From contig NC_092350.1 in NCBI RefSeq assembly GCF_963676685.1, positions 62,861,674 through 62,925,673 of the forward strand: DNA of 64,000 nucleotides. The letters run 5' to 3'. Made by a program: the position numbers and the translations under genes. The DNA comes from Mytilus edulis (lineage: Eukaryota; Mollusca; Bivalvia; Mytilida; Mytilidae). Below, one piece after another: positions 33,330 to 45,200 of the stretch; position 1 is the first letter of the stretch, and each line of letters begins with the position of its first letter. Below the pieces are notes generated by a model. It did no database searches. It saw only the letters and a program-made list of their open reading frames with translations, and was not told where the DNA came from.

Positions 33330-33760
33330 CGTAACTTCATTTCCGTTCCCTTTTCAAGTATGTGACCTACCGTATTAAACTTTTTATTGGGATAGTGTTA
33401 AAATTAGCAACACTGGTTTCACATATGGAGCAGTATCTGATTTCCCTTCGGGCGCACATGATATAACTCTATTGTTTTTAGTCGAATGCGTTTTGCTAAG
33501 TCTTTATGTTTCTATAATGTGTCGTGTGTACTATGGTTTGTCTGTCTTTTTTTCTTAGCTCAGGTTTTGACAGTTTATTTTCAATTGATGAGTTTGAATG
33601 TGGCTCTCGTATCTTTCAACCCTCTTTCATTGTTGATGTGTTTACTCTATTTTAGTTTGTTACCTTGGTAGTTTTTCTTGCTTATTTGCAACATGAATAT
33701 TGCAAAGATGTATACTACTGTTGCATTATAACTGAGTAACAAATCGATTTGTGGATATTG
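33330..33760 (+). repeat. Family C copy with a family D-like tail
   Basis: GTGACCTACC, GCAACACTGG, TTCACATATGGAGCAGTATC and TTTGTCTGTC follow the order of the 44630 copy. GTATCTTTC..CCCTCTTTCA and TTTAGTTTGTTACC then link to the family D end. Confidence 0.55.
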
Positions 33761-35350
33761 ATGATTTAGATGCAGACAAAAATACACTCTTCAGCTAAAA
33801 TTATCAGGATACCTTAGTGAAGACGACTTTTGATTTCACAAGTTCATCTGATCTAAGGGATAGATTTTAAACAGTCATAATCTAGACAAATGCAGAACAT
33901 TCCATATTGTGTATAGTACTTTAAAATACATTTCGTCATCATAATGATGTAAATTTGTTTTTTGCTGACATACACAAAATATTTCTGTCTTTTCGTCTGA
34001 TTCGGAGTAATGGGAAGCTACTTCTGGTACATAGAACCAGAAGCATAATGTAAACATGGTCAACCAACGAATGTTTGCAAGCTATTTACTTTATAGTTTT
34101 ACGTGAATAGAACAATTATAAAGATTTGTATATTTCGATATATACAGAAATGACAACTGTTCTTGTGAGCCATAACATGCATAATTTCTTCCGCCTTTTG
34201 ATGTTTTTGATGACTTATCTTCTATTTATTTTATGAGGTTTCGGTGGTTAAATAAAAAACAAAGGAACGTTTAATCTTCCTAAAATATATTTTTCTTATC
34301 CATTACACAGTAAATACAGACCAATGTTGTTTTCTTTCAGATATCCTTTCCTCGATGAAAGTTTTAAATCAATTGAATGTTATTTCCGTGTTGCATGCAA
34401 TTAATTGATGTCATGTTCAAACCAATAAGATTATTTTATTTAAGTTAAAACATAAACGTCATATTCATACTTTCACAAACATGTATATTGTAAGCATAAT
34501 GTCGCTGGTTCTACCTGTACATGTGATTTACGTAATACAAACACTTATGTAGGCAGTTCAAACTTACACACGAAGGTTTTGTTGTTTTTAAATACTTTAA
34601 TACTATAAATGATTTTTAATGCTTCTGTTCATTCGCTTTTCCTATTCTTTCGAAATAAGCAAACAGTAGCAGTATTTTCATCGTAAACGACATTTTATCT
34701 TTTTATTTTTTTTCAATTTGTTTTATCACGTTGTAGCTGGAAAAAAAAACAACCTAATATGTTGAATTTATTCGTAAGTATTTTTATAACGTGTTTGGTT
34801 TAAATTTGATTTTTTTTAAGATATACATATATTATACACTTGCCAAGACATTCATTTGGGATGTACATGATTTAAGAACCTTTTCGTACCGCACTTGTGC
34901 TGTTTGAGTGTATGAGAGTCCCAATGTCTTTTTAGTACCATTTTGTTGTTTTTCAATTCCGAATATACAAGGAACAGAATTTATTTCCGCTTGTATTACC
35001 AAGTATTAAAATAGAAGCTCGAAAACTGATTAATACTCTGATTAACGGTTCAGTTAAATACTTAATGAAGTGAGGTATTTGGTAAGATCAAAAATAACAT
35101 ATATATCTCAGTATCTGACATATTCTTTATTGCAAATTCAATTAAATACTATTAGTAACATGGTTTGTTAGTGACCTAATACGCTATATAAGGGGTCAGA
35201 AAATTGGGTGAGAGCGAATTTTGTTTTATGAATACTTTCAATAGTTCATTACATGTGATATAATTACTTCGACTGTTGAATCCTTTCAGATTTCATATTT
35301 TGTTTTGAAAGGAAAGTAACCCCGTTATGCCAATACTAACAATTTGTTAG
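33761..35350. other. No gene seen
   Basis: AT-rich spacer. The minus-strand frame at 33875-34063 has no motif. Confidence 0.4.
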
Positions 35351-36215
35351 TATGGAACGCCAAAACTGTCTTGTTATGACCATTTTCATTATATGATGTG
35401 TATTTACCTTTATATGATGTGCACTTGTCATTGTATTATGTGCATTTACCTTTACATGATGTGCACTTGTCATTATATGATGTGCAAACACCTTTATATG
35501 ACCTGCAAATATGCTTATATTATGTGCAAGTATCTATATATGATGTCCAAACATCCCTATATGATGTGCAAATATACTTATATGATGTTCATAAATACTT
35601 AAATGATGTGCAAATGTTCTTATATGATGTGCAAACATACTTATATGAAGTGCAAACATTCTTATATGATGTGCAAATATCCTTATATGATGTGCACATA
35701 TACTTAGTTATATTATGTGCAAATGTACTTATATGATGTGCAAACATCCTTATATGATGTGCATTTTCCCTTATATAATGTGCAAACATCTTGATATGAT
35801 GTGGTTGTGTCATTATATTAAGTGCTTGTAATCTTATATCATGTGGTTCGGTTAACTTCATTATATTATGTCGAAACGTCATTATATGATGTGCTTTCAT
35901 CGTCGTTATGGTCAATGAACATGATTACGATTAGAATTGTCTACGTCATAACTGATTCCGATCTGCTTCTGCAGAATTAATATAAACCCGGATCAAATCT
36001 GTAGCTATCGTTTGGAAAATGGTTGAGATGTTAAAAATAAAAAAAAAACCTTGACATGTTTGTTCCTCGATTTAAGATGAAAAAAATCACACCAGATATT
36101 ATTGGAAAATTGTGAATTGCAAAGTTTAGACAATGGGTCTACAATAATGAATATACCAGGTCTGCAATAACGGGCATACAGTTAACTAAAGTTATTAAAT
36201 TAAAGAAATGATTCT
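35351..36215 (+). repeat. Left arm of a large inverted repeat with a 21-bp array
   Basis: Starts TATGGAACGCCAAAACTGTC, then a 21-bp tandem array (TTATATGATGTGCAAACATCC-like units, about 35390-35890, roughly 24 units), then a unique ~320-bp tail (CGTCGTTATGGTCAATGAAC to GGGCATACAGTTAAC). The whole arm is found inverted at 40520-41343. Open frames on both strands here are the 21-bp unit translated (7 codons per unit). Confidence 0.88.
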
Positions 36216-36789
36216 TTTATGCCATGCTCTATGCTCATTGTACTAGGCTTATATTTGGCAATATCTTTATATCTTGCGTTAGCGTTTTTTTTTTTTTTAA
36301 AGAACTAAGGACATGAATTTCCAGTATGTTCATTGTTTTGTAAAGTTTGCTTTACTGATCATTTTACCTGTGGAAGTTTGTCTTTATATATCACTTTTCT
36401 GAAGAAAGACACAAAAATGGGTAATGACCAATATAATGGACCGATCATTTGCAACCCCAAGAAAGAGGGGATAGGAAGAAATTAAGGGAGCCTTTAATTT
36501 TGATTTTTTTTAAAAATAAAATGGTGGTATTCAATTGTTTATATTTATAGATTTGACGCAGTATAATGTTTTTGCGATGTGTTCGTTGTCCGTAAATACT
36601 TTGTTGCTAGACAAAAACGTTTTAGAAATAAGGGGCCAAAACGGCACTTAAAACAAGCAATTCTTAGGTTTCTTTGATATGTTGAATCTAGCAATATATT
36701 TATATTTCTGATATTGGACAATATAAAAGGTAATGTGTCACAAACCTATGATGCGTCAGATATTGAATAATGAATAAATTAAAATTCAG

Positions 36790-36910
36790 ACCTGTATAAA
36801 GCTGGAGTGGTTATGTCCATACTTGCCTCAACTGTTTAGGGTTCGACCCTCATCGTAAAAATTAATAGTTTTGACTCGAAAGACGTCAATTTTACGCCTA
36901 GCTCCGCTAG
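36790..36910 (+). repeat. tRNA-derived SINE-like fragment
   Basis: GCTGGAGTGGTTATG resembles an A box, and GGGTTCGACCCTC is a good B box 40-50 nt later. The body then reads TTGACTCGAAAGACGTC..GCCTAGCTCCGCTAGCC. It is degraded. No intact tRNA fold is claimed. Confidence 0.5.
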
Positions 36911-37212
36911 CCTCGTCTGTTAAAATCTAAATCCTTATTTTTTCAACAAATAATTTCTTCCAGCAGAGTATGTTTAATCTGAAGCTAGTAATATTGAATG
37001 AAGGTGTGATAAATATCAATGAGACCATAACCGGCATATCCAAATTAAATTCCAAGTCGCAAACAACTTCCACACTTGAAGTTTTAGATCCACTATTGAC
37101 GTGCTATTTCAAACTTATATAATACAAAAGGAATTTAATGCGGGTTTTTTTTTTGTTATTACGAACAAATGTATTGAAAAAGGTGTGTGTAATTGTTCTC
37201 TGGTGGGTTTTT

Positions 37213-37240
37213 TATGGGGGGGGGGGGGGGGGGGAGGGAG
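37213..37240 (+). repeat. Poly-G tract
   Basis: An almost pure G run of about 20 bases ending GGGAGGGAG. It could form a G-quadruplex on the plus strand. Confidence 0.8.
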
Positions 37241-37414
37241 TGTAAAGTATATGTCTTTGGAATTATTGTGTTTTCCCCCTATTTCACGTTAAAAAATTAT
37301 TAGAGGAATTCCCATCTTTCCTATCCCGTCCCCACCACCAATGGTGAAAATTGAAAATGACAATAATTATAATTTACTTATTTTTAAATCTGTTTTTATA
37401 ATATAAAAAAAGAA

Positions 37415-37600
37415 GATGTGATATAATTGCCAATGAGACAACTCTCCACAAGAGACCAAAATGACACAGAAATTAAATACTAGGTAACCGTAAGTCCTTC
37501 AACAATGAGCAAAGCCCATACCGCATAGTCAGTATAAAAGGCCCCATGATGACAATGTAAAACAATTCAAACGAGAAAACTATTTTGCTAAGACAAGGTT
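37415..37600 (+). repeat. Dispersed repeat family B
   Basis: Shares GCCAATGAGACAACTCTCCA, CCTTCAACAATGAGCAAAGC, CCATACCGCATAGTC and ATAAAAGGCCCC with copies at 39275 (minus), 40078, 42935 (minus), 50425 and 60515. Non-coding. Confidence 0.75.
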
Positions 37601-38984
37601 TCTCGATAAATAAGTATCAAGATAATATGCATTAAACAATAAATCTCATAAGAGCCAAAATGGCCCAAAATTATACTTAGAAAAATTAAAAACACAACTC
37701 TCTATCTGCCAGGGACCACCAGGCCTCAGTAAACAAAAAATAAATACAGTGTGTTTATGTTCATTCAGACACAAATCTAATTAAATTACAGATATTGTGT
37801 GTCCAAGCTATGCTTACGCGGATCTGAAAACGCTCCATTCTATTTTCTGTTTAAAGACCATTGGGATTCTCGGTTTTGTCGGATTTATATACACCTTCAA
37901 AAATGCGAAGGCCGAATTTCATTGGCTGATGTAATATTTACTAGAACAAACTGTATCAAAGGACTGAAGTACTGAACATCAGATGACCGCAAGTTCTCGT
38001 AGATGGTCAGAAGCACTTGTCTTAAAGAAAATCACATCTCAATACCTGAAAGTGAGGTTAACTTACAGAGATATATTTTTTTGAGACAAGTTCGTGCTTG
38101 GATAATGAATAAACAACAGGGAATTCAACCTCACCGTATTCACAATTATATTGTAGTGATACAAATCAGTATACTCTGGTTTGTTGTTATATATTAAATT
38201 AATATTTGTATATAACAGTTACATGTATACATAATTTTGATCCAAATGCTATTCTATTATTCTAATAATAGTGCAGTGCAAGTGCATAGTGAAAACTCTT
38301 CTGTAATAATTCGGATTTTCTAATAGTTTGGATTTATGCAGGCATTCATTTTCCCAGCATAAACGTTCTGGAGATATTATTTCCGCATGCGATAACACAA
38401 TTGTTCTGTACGTGTGCATATATATTACTTACAAATGTATAAATACATTTTTAACGACACAACATTTTCATATTATTATATGTTCTAAAAAAATGTTTTT
38501 ATGAGTATTACTTGAAGCGACAAATAATGTTATTTTGCACTCGATTATGTCTGCGTTTTTATACGATCAATTACATGTACCAGTCAAAATCGAAAGTCAA
38601 ATCTCTGTTGCGACAATACATCGGAGTGCCCTCAGGGTCAACGTGATGTAAACATGAAGTGTGGGCATGAGGCCGTGTACTTCCTTGTTCCAGGACAAAC
38701 ATATTTTTAGACTTTAATGAAAAAACTCTTTTTTAAAAATAATATAGTTTTTTTCTTAATTTCATTATTGTTTTATTTTTTCTCTCATTTTCAATGGAAA
38801 CAATTATTTTGATTCCCCCCTGAAAAAGATAAAATATCTTTCAAGAAACTTGGAATCAAACATTTACAAAAAAAAACATGCCCCCATTTCCCCTGCAATC
38901 ACCCCAAAAAAATCAATGGTCAGTATTTTAGCCCTGTTTACGTAGTTGTATATCTGAACGGCTTTCCTTTTATTTTACGGGTAG
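37601..38984. other. No gene seen
   Basis: Mixed repeat-like, AT-rich DNA. The frame at 38003-38197 has no recognisable domain. Confidence 0.4.
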
Positions 38985-39245
38985 CTGTCTAGTGGCGGTG
39001 CTTTCATGGTAGTATGTTAGCCTCTAGTGTTGCTGGTCGTAGGTTCGAATTCCGGCCGGTTCAAAACCAAAGAATTTAAAATTGGTATTTGCTGCTTCCC
39101 TGCTAAATCAAGGAGTAAAATCAAAGACTTGTTCGGCTCGGAATCAGAATAATCTGTCCGGGTAACACCGTAAGGTGAAATGGATTTCTGCGAAGTAGCA
39201 TGTTTAAAATCCGACTCAGGGTGCCGGTCTAATACAAAACAGGGT
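38985..39245 (+). repeat. tRNA-derived SINE
   Basis: TAGTGGCGGTGCTTTCATGG (A-box-like) and GGTTCGAATTCCGGCC (B box) are about 50 nt apart. The body contains TTGGTATTTGCTGCTTCCCT and CCGGGTAACACCGTAAGG. It is typical of RNA polymerase III SINEs mobilised by LINEs in molluscs; I cannot name the family. Confidence 0.65.
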
Positions 39246-39274
39246 TAATATTCATTTCACATTAATATGTTCTC

Positions 39275-39560
39275 GTACGAATATGCACCTGTCCCAAGTC
39301 AGGAGCCTGTAATTCAGTGGTCGTCTGTTGATGTGTTACATACCGGTAATTTCGTTCATTTTTTGTACATAAATTATGCCGTTAGTTTTCTCGTTTGAAT
39401 TGTTTAACATTTGTCATTTCGGGGCCTTTTATAGCTTATTATGCGGTATGGGCTTTGCTCATTGTTGAAGGCCGTACGGGGACCCTATAGTTTTTAATTT
39501 CTGTGTCATTTGGTGTCTTGTCGAGAGTTGTCTCATAGGCAATCATACCACATAGTCTTT
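39275..39560 (-). repeat. Dispersed repeat family B, inverted, long copy
   Basis: Reverse complement of the family: CCTGTCCCAAGTCAGGAGCC, GGGGCCTTTTATAGC, GGTATGGGCTTTGCTC and AGTTGTCTCATAGGCAATCA. Confidence 0.75.
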
Positions 39561-39704
39561 TATTTATCAATTTTCCGCTGGACGTCAAGCATACATTCAT
39601 AATCATGTAAGTGTGCAATAAATGCATGAATAAAAATAAAAAGATGCAAGCAAATGTCATGCAACGAGTTGAAGGTCATCCCATATCTCCTTTCATTCCT
39701 TTTT

Positions 39705-39960
39705 TTGGGGGGGGGGGGGGGGCTCGGTGGCCGAGGGGTCCAAGTGTCTAGCTAAATGTAGGTTGTGAGTTCGAATCCCACACGTGGCAGGTAAGCTCGA
39801 CTCCAATCACAATTGAATAGAACTATCAGTTTTTCGTACCGAAAGTCGGTGTTTCTTTCCGGGGACTTCGGCTTCCCCCATCACTATAAACTCACCACCA
39901 CGAATTAGCATGATAGTGTTAAAAGTGGCGTTAAAAAGCAATCAATCAACAAATTAATCA
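39705..39960 (+). repeat. tRNA-derived SINE behind a poly-G tract
   Basis: GGTGGCCGAGGGGTCCAAGT is a Leu/Ser-type A box, and GAGTTCGAATCCCAC is the B box. The central domain has TTTCCGGGGACTTCGGCTTC and CTCACCACCACGAATTAGCA, and the tail is (AATCAATC)-like. A G-run of about 15 directly precedes the tRNA head. The class III CCCC/GGGG ends of a tRNA are absent, so this is a SINE and not a tRNA gene. Confidence 0.75.
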
Positions 39961-40077
39961 ACCAATCATCCATACCGGTATAATTCTATATGCAAGAGAG
40001 GATAATATTGTAGCTATCGTTATAAAATATTTTTGAAATTGACTTTGAGTTCATTGGTGTCTTTTGAAATGAATAGA

Positions 40078-40215
40078 AATAGGAAGATATGATATGAGTG
40101 CCAATGAGACAACTCTAAATCTAAGTCATAATGTGTAAAAAGTAAACAATTATAGGTTTAACTACGGCCTTCAACACGGAGCTTTTACTCAAACCGAACA
40201 GCAAGCTATAAACAA
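40078..40215 (+). repeat. Dispersed repeat family B, short copy
   Basis: GAGTGCCAATGAGACAACTC, CGGCCTTCAACACGGAGC and CCGAACAGCAAGCTATAAA. Confidence 0.7.
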
Positions 40216-40344
40216 GAGCCACACAGTTTGTTTTATTTTATTTTCGCTGCTGCCGGGAAATACTTCAACTAGTTCCTGCATTAATTGATCTTTATCTTCC
40301 GCCGAAATGTTTGAAACTTTAATTTTTGTTAAAATGCACTTTGT

Positions 40345-40480
40345 TTAGGGGCCAGCTGAAGAACGCCTCCGGGTGCGAGAATTCTCGTTGCTGTTGGTGA
40401 CCTTCTGCTGTTGTCTGCTCTATGGTCGGGTTGTTGTCTCTTTGGCACATTCCCCATTTCCATTCTCAATTTTACTGTCT
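40345..40480 (+). repeat. Dispersed repeat family A
   Basis: GGGGCCAGCTGAAGAACGCC through GGTGACCTTCTGCTGTTGTC to CCCATTTCCATTCTCAATTT; it is the least diverged copy in the window. Confidence 0.75.
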
Positions 40481-40519
40481 CACTTTATCTTAAAAATGTA
40501 CTTTCGCTTAAAAGATTAA

Positions 40520-41343
40520 AGATTTATTTCTAAAACGTAATAAGTTAACTGTATGCTCATTATTGTAGATCCCGTATATTCATTATTGTAGACCCATCGA
40601 TAAAAATTCATAATTTGACAATTTTCCATCAATATTCGGTGTGATTTTTTTCTTCTTGAAAATCGAGGAACAAACATGTCAAGGTTTTCCTCTTTTTAAA
40701 TAACCTCAGATTTGATCCGGGTTTATATCAATTCTGCAGAAGCAGATCGGAATCAGTTATGACGTAGACAGTAATCATTCTAATCGTAATCATGTTCATT
40801 GACCATAACGACGATGAAAGCACATCATATAATGACGTTTCGACATCATATAATGAAGTTAACCGAATCACATGATATAAGATTACAAGCACATAATATA
40901 ATGACACAACCACATCATATAAAGATGTTTGCACATAATATAAGGGAAAATGCACATCGTATAAGGATATTTGCACATCATATAAGGATATTTGCACATC
41001 ATATAAGTACATTAGCACATCATATAAGTATGTATGCACATCATATAAGCATGTATGCACATCATATAAGTATGTATGCACATCATATAAGTGTAGTTGC
41101 ACATCATATAAAGATGTTTGGACATCATATAAAGATGTTTAGACATCATATAAAGATACTGACTTGCACATAATATAAGCATATTTGCACGTCATATAAA
41201 GGTGTATGCACATCATATAAGTCCAAGTCCACATCATATAAAGGTTAGTGCGCATCATATAATGACAAGTGCACATCATATAAAGGTAAATGTACATCAT
41301 ATAATGAAAAATGGTCATAACAAGACAGTTTTGGCGTTCCATA
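40520..41343 (-). repeat. Right arm of the large inverted repeat with a 21-bp array
   Basis: Reverse complement of 35351-36215: the inner tail (GTTAACTGTATGCTC, CGAGGAACAAACATGTCAAG, GGAATCAGTTATGACGTAG), the 21-bp array (ACATCATATAAGGATATTTGC-like, about 40815-41320), and the outer end GACAGTTTTGGCGTTCCATA. The arms have drifted by small indels but are colinear. About 4.3 kb separates the inner ends. Confidence 0.88.
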
Positions 41344-41639
41344 TGTTAGCTTGAATTATGTTATATGAATTTATTTCAACCTTTTATCATCAATTTCTGT
41401 GTCTGTTGGTTACTTTCAGATTGTCCTCAACACCGTGTCATTTTTATGAAGGGTTGAAGCATCAAATTTGTTTTGAAAGCGAAATAACTCCTTACTAACC
41501 CCATATGTTAACTTACCATGTATGGTTGCTAACCCTATATTTTTTAAGGACATCCTATATCAAATATACATAGTCACCACGTGTAGTCCTTTCACTAGTC
41601 ATATATCTATAAATCTAAAGGAGGTAAGATAAATGTGTA

Positions 41640-42010
41640 CATGTATATCATACTCATAGATTGAAAACAAACTGACAACGACATAGCTAAATATAAAAAC
41701 ACAAACAGACCATAATAGTACAGAAGACATAGCAAATAAAACTAAAGACTAAGAAACTGGGATGATCTCAAGTGCTTCAAAAGGGTAAACAGATCCTGCT
41801 CCTCATGTAGAACCCGTCGTGTTACTTATGCTAATACAAATCCTGGAAATAGTCTAATTCGATAGGTCACATTCGTGAAAAGGGAAGGATATTGTCGTTA
41901 CGACACAAGAAACATATCCGATATCATCTGTGAAACGATTATTCCATAACGGTCAACTAACTCGTGATTTTGTCCGTAAAATTCACGAACAGATGATTTG
42001 AACTTCGACA
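41640..42010 (-). repeat. Dispersed repeat family C, inverted
   Basis: Reverse complement of 44630-45040: GATCCTGCTCC, TAGGTCACATTCGTGAAAAG, ATTCCATAACGGTCAACTAA. It ends about 230 bp upstream of the first recognisable phospholipase exon. Confidence 0.72.
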
Positions 42011-42242
42011 TTTGGAACTAAATATCTGTTTTATTAAAACAGTGGCAGTTGCTATTGATTAAGACGATTGGTATATTCAAAGAGAACAACTGACGTTCGA
42101 CCGGGATCCAAAAGATAACAACAGTTTTTAAAGGCTATGACTTACTATAGATAAACTACATGAATATAGACTGAACGCAGACCGATGCCATTATTTTGAA
42201 ATAGAATAGTGTATCTTATTGTTAACTGATGTTTCATTTCAG

Positions 42243-45200
42243 AATATTGCAGTATGTTTGTTGGGTATCAAGATGTATTTTAGCATAGTTGGTAAGTAAA
42301 AAACAAATACAATATAGTGATAACTGTTTCCTTTGATCCTGAAACAATTTAAGCTTAGAATATTAATGTGCTAAACTGGCCGAAGTTCGATTATAAAGCT
42401 GAACTGAAAATTGCTCTTATCAAATCAACAATAATTTCATATAGACCAGATAAAAGTTGATTACTAACGGAAAACATCTGAAACGTCATAATTAAAAAAA
42501 GATAAAACTTCCATCAAAATCAAGTCAGATGTTCACAACTTATAATCTTGTAACGGAAGTTAAATGATATAAGATTCGAAAAAAAACAAGAGTTGTGAAG
42601 CTCATGATATCATGTTTTTAAACGGAATATAAATAATTTAATAGAAATGATTTCAATTTAAAGTTCCTATACACGAATGCTTTGACTTCAGTCTGAAAAA
42701 AACCAAGATAGTATACTGCATAGTTTTAATTAACGATTGCTTGATTTGTGTAATACTGGTCTCCATTTCTATCTCCTGTTTTTAGTATTTCTAACATTTG
42801 ATTAGGACTGTATAAGGCAAATTCCAAATAAATAAATATCATACTTACATATAATGATAACTAAACCAACAATAATAAAGAAGTTGGAAGATAATGATAA
42901 AAAACATGTTCTTTGTTGGTGTTTGTACACATTTTGTATGTACCTGTTCCAACTCAGGGGCTTATAATTCAATGGTTGTCGTTTAATTGTTACCGTTATT
43001 CTTGTTTTGTTTATTGCTTTTTCTTGATCGATTGAATTGTTCAGATTTTGTCATTTTGAGGTCTTTTATGCTTACTATCGTGTATCGATTATATTTATAG
43101 TTATAGGACTCACGATGATATATAGTTTGACTTTTATGTCATTTGGTGTCTGATATAGATATGCAATACCGTTTCCCGGCACCATTATTTTGATATTTTT
43201 TCCTACAGAGACCAGAAGCGTGAAACAAAAGGGGTCCGTATGGAACCTGGCATATCAATTAACCCATTATTTTGGAGCAGACCAAGCCACGTCACTTCTA
43301 AACTACGGATGTTATTGCGGATGGTATGGTAGTGGTATACCAGTTGACGGTGTAGATCAGTAAGTTTGCATTAGTATTTCGAATAAACGGCTATGTAGTG
43401 GTAACGACTACATTAACAGTTATCAAAGGTACCAGAATTATAATTTAATACGCCAGACGCACGTTTCTTCTACATAAGACTCATCAGTGACGCTCAGATA
43501 AAAATAGTTATAAAGCCAAACAAATAAAAGTTGAAGAGCATTGAAGTCCCAAAATTCCCCCCAAAATACTCAAGAACACATCAAATACTCATTTAGCATA
43601 AGTTATCTAAAATGCAAATTTCCACGCCTTCTGATTAAAACTTGACAATCCGTTTTAGTTTATTATGAATGGCTGTATTGACGGAAGATATGAATACGAC
43701 CGACGGACATAATCATACCGCATTGTTACTCGTTAGTCCTGTTGGCCACATATAAACATATAGGCACAACGATGAAAGTGAAGTAATATAATTACCAATT
43801 AAAGCTCATGCATATTTCTTAAACGGACATTTTGCTTCAATCAATGATGAGCTTCGAGAAATAGAAACATCTAGTACTATGAGTCTCTTTTTCACACATC
43901 TATGTTTAATCTAAGTTCATTGTTTGTTATGTTTACTATTATCATCAACCATTAGTGTATATGTAACATGTGTAAAGTTGAATAAATATCAATCTTTTGC
44001 AAAGACCACGATGATTGCTATGGTCGTGTAGATGCATGCTGGCCTAAAACCTGGCCTTACTCATATGGACTTCAGGACGAAACAGTCAACTGTCATGGTA
44101 TATAAATTTACGAAAAAACAGCTTTTTTCTATTTTTGTCAGCAAAAAAAAAAAAATGTCGACTTAGATACAAGTTGACTCTCTTCCACATCAACATCTTT
44201 GTGGACAAGTATTTTTCGCTATAAAAATCAATAGAAACATAGATAAAGACAGCGTTTGTATATTAAGGTTGTAAAACAGGACAATGTGATAGTTCAAAAT
44301 GTAAAACAAAAAAAAAACAAAAAAAAACAAAAAAACAAGCCATATTCGATAAAAGACATGTTCGCTGTTGAAACGTGAACTCTATTTAGACCTATTATGG
44401 TTTACTTTGTCCAAACTGTGATATTGGTGCTCATTTCCCATCCTGTTATATCTATTGTTAAGTGTTGAAAATCCCGATGAATTATCTTTTAAATCTTTAA
44501 AAATATAGTATTTCATAACAATCTCGTTTAGAGGGTATATATCTCCCAATTGGTACGATATTCCCGTTCTTGCATTTCCTATCATGATTTTGTTGATAGA
44601 GGGTTGCTGCTCACAAGGAAGCTATTAAACCAAGAGTTCCAAATGGTGAAGTTGAAATCATCCCTTCGTAATTTTACGGACGCCATCCCGAGTTGGTTGA
44701 CCGTTATGGAATAACCGTTTCACAAATAATATCGGATATGTTCCTTACGTCGTAACTACAATCCCCTTCCCTTTTATGAATGTGACCTACCAAAATAGTA
44801 TATTTACCGGATTTGTTATCACATAAGCAACACGACGGGTGCCACATTCGGAGCAGGATCTGCTTACCCTTCCGAAGCACATGAGATCACCCTTGGTGGG
44901 GTTCTTGTTGTTTATTCTTTAGTTTTCTATGTTGTGTCATGTGTGCTGTTTTTTTGTTTGTCTTTTTCATTTTTTGCCATGGCGTTGTCAGTTTGTTTTG
45001 ACTGTCCCTTTGGTATCTTTCGCCCCTCTTTTAGAGCAAAACACTGTAACAGAAATAGTGAGCTTCAAAAAAAAAATAAAAAAATAATAATAATAAAAAA
45101 AGGAAGTCCTTTATATCCGATATATACAAACCATGTAATCAAATTATAGACCCTACGTTGACTATATATTTTCATATGTTGCCCTAAACGATTAGTTGTA

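Noticed and set aside
35393-35915. Open frames with repeated LYDVQ or AHHIRMF-type units, also at 40728-41342
   Set aside because: They are the 21-bp tandem repeat translated in several frames on both strands (7 codons per unit), with no start context or domain.
39720-39790. tRNA-Leu/Ser gene
   Set aside because: A and B boxes are present, but the acceptor stem and class II variable arm are not, and a SINE body follows.
35390-41320. CRISPR-like arrays of short repeats
   Set aside because: The repeats are directly adjacent 21-bp units without unique spacers, and the surroundings are eukaryotic.
43209-44097. Alternative splice of phospholipase exon B at GACG|GTGTAG to exon C at AAAG|ACCAC
   Set aside because: It keeps frame but deletes the GVDQ-Cys-Cys-Lys region needed for the fold, and the donor is poor.
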